This document shows, piece after piece, positions 34,732-43,624 of a stretch of DNA of 64,000 bases; the first letter of the stretch is position 1, and each line of letters opens with the position of its first letter. The translations under genes and the position numbers were made by a program. The DNA is from Methanomassiliicoccales archaeon (GTDB taxonomy: Archaea; Thermoplasmatota; Thermoplasmata; Methanomassiliicoccales; UBA472). Where the stretch lies: NCBI GenBank assembly GCA_026394375.1, contig JAPKYJ010000004.1:33138-97137 (forward strand), written 5' to 3'. The notes beneath the pieces were generated by a model. It was not told the origin of the DNA and did not search any database. It saw only the letters and a program-made list of their open reading frames with translations.

Positions 34732-35140
34732 GAAGATACTTCGAGAGTCGTCGGCTCTCAGTGCATCTTCCTGGCAGGAGGACGATATTTCGTGTGATCT
34801 TGGATGTACATCGAGCATGCGAACCGGGTTTGAGTAGCCTGGCCGAACGGTCTCCTAACGCGAGATCAAGCCTCATTCTAATCAATTCCTTTCGGTGAAG
34901 AGCGCTAGCCCCATCGGCCCTAGGCCAGCTCTTTCCAGGATCGTCTTCGGCTTCCGATAGTATTAGTAACTCCTTGAGGCTATTACTTTGGCAAGGCTAG
35001 GGGATTGGGGATAGAACGGTCCACGGGGCCTCTTAATCCCGGTCTGATTTGATTCTTCGTTCATGTTCTGATAGTCATCAAGTGAGAGCATGCTCGGTAT
35101 TCCGTAGAGGACCTGGTCCCTGTGATCGTCAAAATAGTCC
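34732..35140. other. Intergenic stretch without recognisable gene
   Basis: About 410 nt between the convergent flippase and membrane-protein genes. Short frames exist on both strands but none has a convincing start or composition. No tRNA-like fold, terminator or long repeat seen. Confidence 0.45.
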
Positions 35141-36139
35141 TCAGAGTATCTTCCCTGCGCTGAGAACGGCCATCGGCACCAGGAGTGCGAGGAATAGAGC
35201 CGAAAGCAGAGCGAGCTTCCTCATCCGGCGGTTCTGAGGGTTCATCGAGAGGCCGCATATGGTAAGAGTGAATAGGCCGAGGACCGCCAGCTGCAACCCT
35301 CCGACGAGGACGGTGCTTTCGACCATGCCCCCGATTCCTGTGACATCGATAGGTGTCGCCAGGGCGGCCAGTACGACTCCCTCAATGACGATCATAGCAG
35401 CGCACAGGTAGCGCAGTAGGTTGCACGCGCGCACCGCTTTCTTCAATGAGTCAACGATCAGGGAGAGAACAACAAAAGCCAGACCAACGAGGAAAAGCTG
35501 GATGCCGAGGAGTCGAATGAACGGTCCGCCGACCAGACCCAATCCCTGCACGTTGGTGAGAGCGGCGATGCCCACAACGACCAGCCCTTCTGCCGCTGCG
35601 GCCACACCTCCGCCATAGGTGAGAATCGAAGTGATCCTCGCCTTCTTCATGATCATGAGCGACGATACGAAGATGGCCATGCCGATGAAGAAGAGTGCTG
35701 CGCAGAATATGGCCAAAACGTACACAGGTTGGCCGGAGATCCCCGTTATGCTCGCCATATCTGAGGAGAAGGCGAAGATCGCTCCCTCGAGAGCGATGAC
35801 CAGGCCGCAAGCGGCGACGATGCCTACGAGAGCGAGTCTGAGGTTACGCCGGTTCACGAGCCTCTCGGAAGCGAGCGTTGCGAACAACGCGACAGCGGTG
35901 GCGATGATGCCGATGATAGCAATCTGAGCCCCTACTAGCACCGCTTGGCCGTTGTTCTGGGTCGCCACTAGCAAGATACCTACTAGAACAGCGACAACAC
36001 ACGCCAAGAGGCAGATGACGAACCATTCCTTGAGCCTGCTCAAATGCACGGACCGCCATAGTCGGCTGTGCAAATATATGGTTTTCTGTCTGGACGTCCT
36101 CCGCTGACCTCGGTTGCCAAAGAATAGATCGCGCTCCAT
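35141..36139 (-). CDS. Polytopic membrane protein of unknown function
   Basis: 333 residues from MERDLFFGNRGQRR, with a basic, Arg-rich N terminus and then about nine membrane spans rich in Ala, Val, Ile and Gly. Short loops contain repeated Gly-Leu segments (LTNVQGLGLVGGPFIRLLG, TPIDVTGIGGMVESTVLVGG) that suggest an internal duplication of a three-span unit. The frame is open to 36220, but the extra part has no ribosome site. No known family recognised. Confidence 0.6.
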   Translation of the reverse strand: MERDLFFGNRGQRRTSRQKTIYLHSRLWRSVHLSRLKEWFVICLLACVVAVLVGILLVATQNNGQAVLVGAQIAIIGIIATAVALFATLASERLVNRRNLRLALVGIVAACGLVIALEGAIFAFSSDMASITGISGQPVYVLAIFCAALFFIGMAIFVSSLMIMKKARITSILTYGGGVAAAAEGLVVVGIAALTNVQGLGLVGGPFIRLLGIQLFLVGLAFVVLSLIVDSLKKAVRACNLLRYLCAAMIVIEGVVLAALATPIDVTGIGGMVESTVLVGGLQLAVLGLFTLTICGLSMNPQNRRMRKLALLSALFLALLVPMAVLSAGKIL

Positions 36140-36202
36140 CAAATAGATGGAGATGAACCAGGGGTGGGAGTGCTTATTCAGGTTCACCCATCCATGACCA
36201 AC

Positions 36203-36218
36203 GCATATCATGATATGC
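36203..36218. promoter_or_regulatory. 16-bp palindrome between divergent genes
   Basis: GCATATCATGATATGC is a perfect palindrome lying 61 nt before the surface-protein ATG and 63 nt before the membrane-protein ATG. One such palindrome is expected by chance in a window of this size, so only its central position in a divergent promoter makes it a candidate operator. Confidence 0.35.
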
Positions 36219-36279
36219 ATTATCCATTCGCTGGCAACGAGGGCAATCCTTATGACGGGGCGAATCCAATCAGTGGCAA

Positions 36280-39200
36280 ATGGTCCGCTGCGGTAGAAGA
36301 GCGATCGCCTCGGTCTTTGCCCTGGCGATCTTGTCGTCGACGTTCACCATGACCATCGTGGCGCCTCAGGTGGAAGCTTCGCCCGCTTTTCTACCGCCTC
36401 AGCAGTTCGCATTCCCCAACGATCAGATCACGCCCCGCATGACCGCCACCTCGGACCTGAACATCACTCTGGTCTGGGCCACGGAGGCTCCTGGGCGCTC
36501 CAACATCTACGCCCTCAGTTCCTTCGATGGAGGAGGGTCCTGGACCGTCCCTAAGCGTGTGGATTCCTATCCTAGCACGTTCATCCACTGCCAGGACCCG
36601 GCCATCGCCTCCAATTCCTCAGGGGCGGTCTTCGTGGTCTGGAGCGACGACCGCAGCGGCACCTTCCGCACTTACTTCTCTCGATCGCTAGACCAAGGCG
36701 TCAACTTCGCCACCGATATGCTCGTGACCATGACGACGACGGGCAACCAGACCGTCCCGGACATCGCCGTCAAGGACGACATCATCTACGTTGTCTGGGC
36801 GGAGTACGTGCCGGGCAAGGACCCGGACATCTACCTGGCCCGGTCCAATGATTCGGGGCAGAGCTTCATGTCCCCGGTGAGAGTGGATCATACCGGAACG
36901 TCGCAGGCCTACCAAAGCCACCCGACCGTCTGCGTGAACGGCAGCAAGGTCTTCGTGGCCTGGCATGGTTTCACGATCGACACCAACTACAACATCTATG
37001 GATCGATCAGCCTCAACGCCGGGGCTAGCTTCGTAGCCGATATCCGGGTTTCTGACAGTTCATTGGACTACGAGCACGCCCGTCCGGACGCCAGCTTCAC
37101 TCCCGACGGCAGGATAGTGGTCGTCTGGCAGGACAAGCGGTCCGGCAACTTCGATATTCGTTCATCTTATTCGAGCGACAACGCGACCACGTTCACCACA
37201 TCGATCAAGGGCCCGGAACATCTGAGTGGTCCTGACCAGATGGACCCTCGCATCGCCATCGACTACCGGGGCATAACCCATCTGGTTTACCGGGAAGGAG
37301 GGGGGGCGGTACAGGACAAGGTGATGTACGCTTCCTCTTCGCGCCTGGCGTCCTTCTCTTCATCCATACCCATACGCTTAGCGGCCACGGACGTGCTGCA
37401 GGAGCAACCTTTCGTCCTTACCACACCTAACGGGACGGTGGCGGTGGCCTACGACTCCAACGAGCCAGGCACCAAGGACGTCTACTTCACGCACATGCTA
37501 ATCCCCAACATCCCGCCGACGGTCGAGATCCTCTCTCCGCCGAACGGGAGCGTCGTCACAGGCGAATTCACTATCACCGGCAATGCCACCGACCCGGACG
37601 CCATCGATCCGCTGCATCCTTCTCCTTTCCAGGTGCAGGTGATGATGCTCAACGATTCCATCGTCGTGGTCCCTTGGACGGATGTGAGCCTCGTTGCTCT
37701 GCCTTCGTGGAGCTATCTCCTCAACTCCACGGACTTCGACAACGGCAACTACACCATCCTCGCCCGATCCTCCGATTCTCTCTCTTATTCGGACGTGGTG
37801 AGCATCAACATCACCATCTCCAACGCTGCCCCGAAGCAGCTCGACCTGATCATCCAGAGCAGCTCATTGGTGTTCGATCCCGCTGCGCCTTACGTCGGGG
37901 ACGCGGTAAATCTCACCGCGGACGTGCTCAACCACGGCAACTCGGACGCGCATTACGTGGCGGTGGGGTTCTACGTCGATGGTGCGAAGATAGCGCAGGT
38001 CAATTGGAGCGTGGTTCCGGCCCAAGGGCAGGTCCGCCAGGTGCGAGCGCAATGGCATGCGGTCCTGGGCACACACAACATCAGCGTCATGGCGGACGCG
38101 AACAATTCCATACCCGAGACGAACGAGAGCAACAATGAGGCCTGGAAGGACATCGTGGTGGTGGCAAGGCCGGTCTTCAAGCCGGACCTGGAGGTCACCG
38201 CCGCCAACATCACTTTCGCTCCATCGACCATCTACGAGAACGATACCGTCAGCATCAGCGTGATGGTGTACAACAAAGGCAACTGGGTGGCCTCGAACGC
38301 GGTCATCTCCATCCATAATGAGACCGGGCTCGTGGCCAATCGCTCAGTGAGCATCGCGCCGGGGGTTGCCTCCCTCGTTGAAGTAGAATGGCCTTTCGTG
38401 CCTCTTGGCCTGCATACCATCATAGTGTACGCCGACCCGCAATACCTCCTTGGAGAGTGGAGCTATGCCAACAACCAAGCGGAGAAGCAGTTCACCGTTC
38501 TCCCGGTGGTCATCGATCGACCGGACCTGCTGTTCTCCACCGGCGTCATGCTCACGCCCTCTCCCCCAGCTCTTACGGACGGAGACCAGGCCACCGTCAT
38601 GGTCATGGTCAGCAACGATGGCACCGCTCCCGCCTACAACGTGGACGTGCAGTTCAAGCTGGACGGTTCCAATCTGAACGTGACACGGATCGCTACGCTG
38701 GCTCCCGGGACCACTGAGGACGTGGTGCTGCAATGGAGCGCCGTCCAAGGGCATCACAACATCAGCGTGCAATTGGACTACGAGAACAACATCACCGAGT
38801 ATAACGAAACGAACAACCAGGCCTGGAGGCAGTTCGATGTGCGCGTTCGAGCTTTCTACATCGCCGACCTGGTGCTCACCCAGGGGAACGTGACATTGTA
38901 CCCGACCAGTCCAAGCGTGGGGACGCTCTGTCGCATCAACGCCACGGTTGTGAACTTAGGCAACGACACCGTCTACAACGTCCACATCGTCGTGCAGATC
39001 GATGGAAACCCACTGAACGGTGTGCTCTACATAGACAGGCTCGATCCGAACGAGTTCGCTCAGGTGAACGTCACCTGGCCCCCCACCAGTTGGGGGCCGC
39101 ATCAGATCAAGGTGTTGGTGGATCCGCAGAACGAGATTCACGAGATGAGCGAGGGCAACAACAACATCACTGTGAACGTGGATCTGGGCTCGGAGCCCAT

Positions 39201-39306
39201 CAACATCAAGCCGGGCGACGTGGTGCTGCCCATCTGGATCATCGCCGGCGTCGTTCTAGTAATAGGGGCCTTCGCCTTCTACCGGCGTCGAAAGCGCAAG
39301 CAGTGA
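36280..39306 (+). CDS. Cell-surface protein with sialidase-like propeller and four CARDB domains
   Basis: 1008 residues with a signal peptide (residues ~8-34, SVFALAILSSTFTMTIVAP). Residues 40-405 contain BNR/sialidase-like repeats (SSFDGGGSWTVP, SNDSGQSFMSPV, SLNAGASFVADI). An Ig-like domain follows at 410-515, then four CARDB domains at about 520-625, 635-740, 748-855 and 860-967, each with a VxNxG and NN(E/Q)AW signature. A C-terminal membrane anchor IIAGVVLVIGAFAFY is followed by RRRKRKQ. It is exposed on the surface; adhesion or binding is a guess. Start ATG 36280 lies about 27 nt from a possible TATA, probably leaderless. Confidence 0.85.
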   Translation: MVRCGRRAIASVFALAILSSTFTMTIVAPQVEASPAFLPPQQFAFPNDQITPRMTATSDLNITLVWATEAPGRSNIYALSSFDGGGSWTVPKRVDSYPSTFIHCQDPAIASNSSGAVFVVWSDDRSGTFRTYFSRSLDQGVNFATDMLVTMTTTGNQTVPDIAVKDDIIYVVWAEYVPGKDPDIYLARSNDSGQSFMSPVRVDHTGTSQAYQSHPTVCVNGSKVFVAWHGFTIDTNYNIYGSISLNAGASFVADIRVSDSSLDYEHARPDASFTPDGRIVVVWQDKRSGNFDIRSSYSSDNATTFTTSIKGPEHLSGPDQMDPRIAIDYRGITHLVYREGGGAVQDKVMYASSSRLASFSSSIPIRLAATDVLQEQPFVLTTPNGTVAVAYDSNEPGTKDVYFTHMLIPNIPPTVEILSPPNGSVVTGEFTITGNATDPDAIDPLHPSPFQVQVMMLNDSIVVVPWTDVSLVALPSWSYLLNSTDFDNGNYTILARSSDSLSYSDVVSINITISNAAPKQLDLIIQSSSLVFDPAAPYVGDAVNLTADVLNHGNSDAHYVAVGFYVDGAKIAQVNWSVVPAQGQVRQVRAQWHAVLGTHNISVMADANNSIPETNESNNEAWKDIVVVARPVFKPDLEVTAANITFAPSTIYENDTVSISVMVYNKGNWVASNAVISIHNETGLVANRSVSIAPGVASLVEVEWPFVPLGLHTIIVYADPQYLLGEWSYANNQAEKQFTVLPVVIDRPDLLFSTGVMLTPSPPALTDGDQATVMVMVSNDGTAPAYNVDVQFKLDGSNLNVTRIATLAPGTTEDVVLQWSAVQGHHNISVQLDYENNITEYNETNNQAWRQFDVRVRAFYIADLVLTQGNVTLYPTSPSVGTLCRINATVVNLGNDTVYNVHIVVQIDGNPLNGVLYIDRLDPNEFAQVNVTWPPTSWGPHQIKVLVDPQNEIHEMSEGNNNITVNVDLGSEPINIKPGDVVLPIWIIAGVVLVIGAFAFYRRRKRKQ

Positions 39307-39358
39307 AAGGCAGCTAAATGCTTTTATTGCCCTCCGTCCTATTCCTCTCCAGAAGGTG

Positions 39359-39932
39359 ATGGGCTACGATCCGGGTAGAGGATATCATCGGGGATGAGGT
39401 GCTGAGCGCCGACGCCAAGGTCCTTGGCAGCGTGGAAGGCATCGGAGTGGACACGGAGAGCTGGAAGGGCCGAGTGCTGAAGATCGGCTTGGCCAAGGGG
39501 CTGGAGGCGCAGCTGGGCGTGAAGAAGACGCTCTTCGGCAGGAGCAAGTTCTTCGTCGAGGTGACGTACGTGGAGAGCATTGCGGACGTCATCACTCTCT
39601 CCAGGAAGACCGACAAGCTGAAGGAAGTGGCGGTGGACGGCAGCATGATACCCACTATGGCCGGGGACATCCTGTTAAAGAGGATCGTTTCCTCCGAAGG
39701 GGAGCAGGTAGGCACCGTGGACGAGCTGTACTTCGACGAGAAGCGCAACTGGACCATGCCGTACATCCAAGCCAAGATGACCAAGGAGCTGAAGAAGCAG
39801 TTCGACGCGCGCAAGTTCAAGGCCGGACTGGTGAAGATCCCCACCGTTCAAGTGCGCACGGTCGGCGACGTGGTAATGCTGGACGTGAGCATGCAGCAGC
39901 TCAAGGACATCATCGAGCATTCGCCGGGATAG
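39359..39932 (+). CDS. Double PRC-barrel protein, 5' end interrupted by an apparent 1-nt frame problem
   Basis: The open frame ending at 39932 (177 residues counted from GTG 39399) has two PRC-barrel halves: VLSADAKVLGSVEGIGVDTE, and from about residue 88 GDILLKRIVSSEGEQVGTVD. The conserved first strand lies upstream in the same frame (TIRVEDIIGDEVLS) but has no start codon. ATG 39359-39361 would join it if one G of the GGG at 39361-39363 were absent. A TATA-like CTTTTATTG sits ~35 nt before that ATG. So either an extra base is present (mutation or sequence error) or translation starts at GTG 39399 with a shortened domain. Confidence 0.7.
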
Positions 39933-39954
39933 ATCGCGCGGTGGCCGTTCGCCG

Positions 39955-40059
39955 GGATGCAGCGGCTTTGCATCCAGAATCGCTCTTGCACCTGAAGTCC
40001 AATGTCTGCACCCAAACTGCCGGTGTCAACCGGGTTTGAGTGCAAAGCCGGATGCAGCG
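39955..40059. repeat. Hairpin and paired repeats between PRC-barrel and ABC genes
   Basis: GGATGCA (39955-39961) pairs with TGCATCC (39969-39975) around a 7-nt loop. GGATGCAGCG recurs as a direct repeat at 40050-40059, and GGCTTTGC (39964-39971) recurs inverted as GCAAAGCC just before it. The set lies upstream of the ABC transporter TATA box (GCTATAATC about 40064-40072). It may be regulatory or RNA structure; no known element matches. Confidence 0.35.
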
Positions 40060-40099
40060 CAAAGCTATAATCTGCTGCACTTCCCATTCCAAGGCGTTC

Positions 40100-41020
40100 A
40101 TGATCGAGACCCAGGACCTCACGCGCACGTTCGACGGATTGCTGGCAGTTGACAAGATATCGCTCAGCATTCGCGACGGCGAAGCTTTCGCCTTCCTCGG
40201 TCCGAATGGGGCCGGCAAGACCACCACCGTGAGGATGCTCTGCTGCCTGATCGCCGCCTCCTCCGGCAAAGCGTTCATAGGCGGCCTGGACATCTCGGAC
40301 AAGAAGGACCAGGTCAAGATCCGCAGCAAGATCGGGCTGTTGCCGGAGACCCCCGGCCTCTACGAGTCGCTGGGAGCGCATCGCAACATCGAGTTCTTCG
40401 CCAAGCTTTACGGCGTTCCTGCCTCCGAGAGAGAGGAGCGCATCCGATCGCTGCTCAAGACCCTCAACCTCTGGGAGCGGAGGAACGAGCCGGTGGGCAA
40501 GTTCTCCAAGGGCATGAAGCAGAAAGTAGCCATCGCTCGAGCGCTCGTGCACCATCCTGACTATCTGTTCTTGGACGAGCCGACCGCCGCTCTGGACCCG
40601 GAGAGCGCTAAGACCGTGCGCGAGTTCCTGATCGAGCTGAAGAGAGAGGGCGTGACCCTTTTCCTCAACACTCATAACCTCGACGAAGCGCAAAGGGTCT
40701 CCGACCGGATCGGAGTGCTGAAGACCAAACTGCTGGCAGTGGGATCGCCGGACGAGCTCGCATCCCGTTACTTCGGCCGAACATCGTTGGTGCAGCTGAG
40801 CGAGCTCCGGCCCGAGCATGTCGCCATCATCCGCTCCCTGCCATACGTCCAGGACGTCCGGACGAGCAACGGCAGCATCCTCATCGACCTGGACGACCCG
40901 AAGAGACGGAATCCGGAGATCGTCTCCCTCCTGGCCGAACAAGGAGCAAAGATCGAAAAGGTGGAGGAAGTAAAGCACGGCCTGGAGGATATCTATCTGA
41001 AGCTCGTGGGAGGGGGCTAG
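40100..41020 (+). CDS. ABC-2 type transporter ATP-binding protein
   Basis: 306 residues from MIETQDLTRTFDGLLAVDKI. Walker A is LGPNGAGKTTTVRML, the signature is KFSKGMKQKVAIARAL (an SKGMKQK form common in ABC-2 exporters), Walker B is YLFLDEPTAALDPES, and the switch His lies in LFLNTHNLDEAQ. ATG 40100 fits the TATA at ~40068 and AAGGCG 4 nt upstream. The extra 20 codons upstream are non-coding in character. The permease gene follows 2 nt after the stop. Confidence 0.92.
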   Translation: MIETQDLTRTFDGLLAVDKISLSIRDGEAFAFLGPNGAGKTTTVRMLCCLIAASSGKAFIGGLDISDKKDQVKIRSKIGLLPETPGLYESLGAHRNIEFFAKLYGVPASEREERIRSLLKTLNLWERRNEPVGKFSKGMKQKVAIARALVHHPDYLFLDEPTAALDPESAKTVREFLIELKREGVTLFLNTHNLDEAQRVSDRIGVLKTKLLAVGSPDELASRYFGRTSLVQLSELRPEHVAIIRSLPYVQDVRTSNGSILIDLDDPKRRNPEIVSLLAEQGAKIEKVEEVKHGLEDIYLKLVGGG

Positions 41021-41022
41021 GG

Positions 41023-42051
41023 ATGCGCTTCGAGAAGGCCTGGATCATCGTGCGCAAGGAGTTCTCCGAGTTCCGCCGGAACAAGTACATCCTTTACTCG
41101 CTGGTGCTCATGCCGATCATCATGGCGGTCGTCCTGCCGATCGTTTATCTCGTGCCCACCGCCTCCTTCGCCACGCCCCCCGCTGACCATCCGTTGGATC
41201 TGAAGATACACATCGCGGCGGAAACGGAGCACATCGAGTTCAACAACACCTCGTTCGCGAACATTCGCTTCGTGCATTGCGATCTGCGGGATTGTATTAC
41301 GTTCCGCTGCGAGTTCCAGGAGTGCAATCTGACCTACGTGGTGGTCAGGGATTCCAATCTAACCTCGGTCACGGTGAAAAGCTCGAGCGTGCTGCACTGC
41401 AACATCTGGACCAGTATCGTGATCAGCTCCAACACCCAAGGCTCGCTGTTCCTCGGGCAGGAGAGCCAGTCCGAATACTTTCTCAAGATCCTGATCAACT
41501 CTCTGCTCATGTTCTTCATTCTCATTCCGAGCATCATTCCCACGGTCATCGCATCCTACTCCTTCGTAGGGGAGAAGCTGAACCGATCCCTGGAGCCGCT
41601 GCTAGCCACGCCCACCACCGATCTGGAGCTGCTGCTCGGGAAGACATTGGCGATATTCATCCCGGCCACGCTAGTTACTTGGTTGTCGCTCGTGCCGACG
41701 ATAATCATCGTGGATGTGGTCACAAGCCCGATACTGGGCTACAACATTCTGCCCAACTATGTCTGGCTGGTGGGAGTGTTCCTGGTCGCTCCGTTGGTAT
41801 GCATTCTGAGTGTGCTATTCAACGTCATCGTCTCGGCCAAGGTATCGGACGTTCGAACGTCGCAGCAGATCGGTTCGATCGTCATCCTGCCGATCATAGC
41901 CTTCTTCATGATTGGATTGGCAGGCTTCATCACCCTGAACCTGGAGAACATGGCGCTCTTCGGGCTGGCGGTGCTCTGCCTGGATGCTTTGGTGTTCGTC
42001 CTGGCCACGCGCGCCTTCGAGAGGGAGAAGATACTGGTGAATTGGAAGTGA
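41023..42051 (+). CDS. ABC-2 permease with pentapeptide-repeat extracytoplasmic loop
   Basis: 342 residues. A cytoplasmic N-terminal helix (KEFSEFRRNKYILY) and span 1 (~24-48) are followed by a ~100-residue external segment. Inside it, residues ~70-135 repeat every five residues with a hydrophobic centre (NNTSF ANIRF VHCDL and QECNL, RDSNL, LHCNI), a pentapeptide-repeat pattern expected to form a right-handed beta-helix. Five spans follow, with the ABC-2 motif EKLNRSLEPLLATP. The partner ATPase is the gene before it. The substrate is unknown; the loop could gate or bind it. Confidence 0.85.
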   Translation: MRFEKAWIIVRKEFSEFRRNKYILYSLVLMPIIMAVVLPIVYLVPTASFATPPADHPLDLKIHIAAETEHIEFNNTSFANIRFVHCDLRDCITFRCEFQECNLTYVVVRDSNLTSVTVKSSSVLHCNIWTSIVISSNTQGSLFLGQESQSEYFLKILINSLLMFFILIPSIIPTVIASYSFVGEKLNRSLEPLLATPTTDLELLLGKTLAIFIPATLVTWLSLVPTIIIVDVVTSPILGYNILPNYVWLVGVFLVAPLVCILSVLFNVIVSAKVSDVRTSQQIGSIVILPIIAFFMIGLAGFITLNLENMALFGLAVLCLDALVFVLATRAFEREKILVNWK

Positions 42052-42221
42052 TGAAGGGAACTGCCCTGGCGGCAATTGTCCTCGTTGTCAGACATGATAA
42101 GAAGTGTGCATTGATTCGCACAATTGTCATAGCCACATATTCTCACTTTCGGGCACCCCTGGGAAAACTTTTATAATGTCCTCGTCTGATATCTGTCTGA
42201 CAGGTACTAGGTGGGATGCAC

Positions 42222-42881
42222 ATGGGGTCTCTGAGCGAGCTTCAGCTATCTTCTCCCTCATGCCGAGAGACGTCTGGCGCGTTCGAAGCGCAGGCTAAGG
42301 TCGCACCGGAAGCGCTCCGACTGCGCAACGTCCGCGATTATAGAGAGCGCTACATCCTGCACATATTGCAGATGCAGGCCATCGAATGCGATCCGGGCTT
42401 TCCTCTGTTCGACAGATCCCTGCAAAAAGCCAAGATCGCCTGGACCGATACGAACGGCCTTCCTGAGCCGGTCGGATACTACCTCTATTCTGAGGGACAT
42501 CCGATGCGTCATCCTTCTGCCCTAGGCACTGTCTGGTATCCGCTCACCATCAACCAGGTGTTCGTCAGGAAAGAGCATAGGCGCAAAGGGGTGGCGACGG
42601 CAATGATGCGCGATTTCATCTCATATTCGAGGATGTCATCCATCTGGGTCGAGAGCCCCAAGAAAGAAACGCAGGCGCTGCTGCGCAAGCTCGGCTACGA
42701 GGAGACGGAGCATCCATACCAGATGTGGGAGATGCGTGAGGGCCTTTCATGCTGGGAGGGATATGCTCCGAACAGAAAGCGAGCTTCGGAGCTCACGGTG
42801 CACGCTGCCACCAAGTCCAAGAAGAAGAGGGAGTGGGTCTGGTCCGGCGAGGAAGGCATTGGGCTGTCGGAGTTCCGCTGA
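42222..42881 (+). CDS. GNAT-family acetyltransferase
   Basis: 219 residues from MGSLSELQLSS; GGTGGG lies 6 nt before this ATG, and a second ATG sits two codons upstream (42216). The acetyl-CoA motif A is NQVFVRKEHRRKGVATAMMRD, with the Q/R-x2-G-x-A pattern in RRKGVA. The C-terminal ~60 residues are basic (KSKKKREWVW). TATA-like CTTTTATAATG is at 42168-42178. The substrate is unknown. Confidence 0.83.
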   Translation: MGSLSELQLSSPSCRETSGAFEAQAKVAPEALRLRNVRDYRERYILHILQMQAIECDPGFPLFDRSLQKAKIAWTDTNGLPEPVGYYLYSEGHPMRHPSALGTVWYPLTINQVFVRKEHRRKGVATAMMRDFISYSRMSSIWVESPKKETQALLRKLGYEETEHPYQMWEMREGLSCWEGYAPNRKRASELTVHAATKSKKKREWVWSGEEGIGLSEFR

Positions 42882-42908
42882 GCGCTGCCAGGATGAGATG
42901 ACGACGAC

Positions 42909-42995
42909 CTACGAAGCGTTGACCTTCAGATCGAGGTTCGAGCTGAGCAGGTGGTTCTGCACGGCGCCCTGGATATCAAGACCCTCGAGCGTCAT
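42909..42995 (-). CDS. 28-residue ORF translationally coupled to the wHTH-MNT gene
   Basis: MTLEGLDIQGAVQNHLLSSN and a short tail. Its ATG overlaps the stop of the upstream gene as ATGA, the arrangement used throughout this window for coupled genes. In MNT-HEPN pairs the second gene would be a HEPN protein of about 130 residues; this one stops after 28, so it may be a broken partner or a tiny protein. Confidence 0.35.
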   Translation of the reverse strand: MTLEGLDIQGAVQNHLLSSNLDLKVNAS

Positions 42996-43555
42996 GGAGC
43001 GCTCCCGATCAGCATGATTTTCGGCTCCCTAAGGACGTTGGTTACGAACGGGTCTTCCTTGCGCCTGCGTTCCTCGAATTCTTCTTGCGTGAATGCGACG
43101 TAATTGATCTCTCTAGAGGTCTGCTCCTCTGCCATGTGGATTACCCCTATCAGCTTCTCCTCATCGACCGAGCCGATGATGAAAAGGTCGACGTCACTGG
43201 TCAGTTTCGCTTCGTTCTTTGCGAACGAGCCATAGACGAAAGCGCTCTCGATGTAACCGATCTCAGCCAGGTTCTCCTTCAACATCCGTGTCACGCCCTC
43301 GGTCTTCAATATGATCGATGTCAGCTCTTGGAGAATCGGCATCTTTTGGTCTACGGAATAGACCTTCGTATTAGCTGCAGGCTTGCTCGTCAGTAGTCCT
43401 ATGGCCTCAAGGTTGGCGAGCTCCCTGCGGACTGCGTTGATGTTCAGTTCGGTGAGCCGGGCCACCTCCCTGATGTGGAATCCTCGCTCGGGGTTCATTA
43501 GGAACAGCGTGAGGAGCTTGACGCGAGCCTTCGAAGTGAGCAACCGTTCAAGCAT
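42992..43555 (-). CDS. Winged-helix plus nucleotidyltransferase (MNT) protein
   Basis: 187 residues. The N-terminal wHTH (1-80) has GFHIREVARLTELNINAVRR as its recognition region. The C-terminal part holds a minimal nucleotidyltransferase: FVYGSFAKNEAKLTSDVDLF is the GSxxx...DxD catalytic motif. Family members regulate transcription or act as antitoxins that AMPylate HEPN toxins. The expected HEPN gene is absent or reduced to the coupled 28-codon ORF downstream. Confidence 0.82.
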   Translation of the reverse strand: MLERLLTSKARVKLLTLFLMNPERGFHIREVARLTELNINAVRRELANLEAIGLLTSKPAANTKVYSVDQKMPILQELTSIILKTEGVTRMLKENLAEIGYIESAFVYGSFAKNEAKLTSDVDLFIIGSVDEEKLIGVIHMAEEQTSREINYVAFTQEEFEERRRKEDPFVTNVLREPKIMLIGSAP

Positions 43556-43624
43556 GATTACAAAATGTATTCAAACGCATAAGAAGTTTGTTCATTATCG
43601 TCCAGTCCTCGGCTCGAGCGCGGC

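Noticed and set aside
34814..40042. 14-nt match AACCGGGTTTGAGT near 34825 and 40029 as a possible attachment-site pair
   Set aside because: Several 14-nt matches are expected by chance in a 64-kb window, and nothing between the two looks like a mobile element.
39848..40978. 376-codon minus-strand open frame opposite the ABC ATPase
   Set aside because: The plus strand has full Walker A, signature and Walker B motifs.
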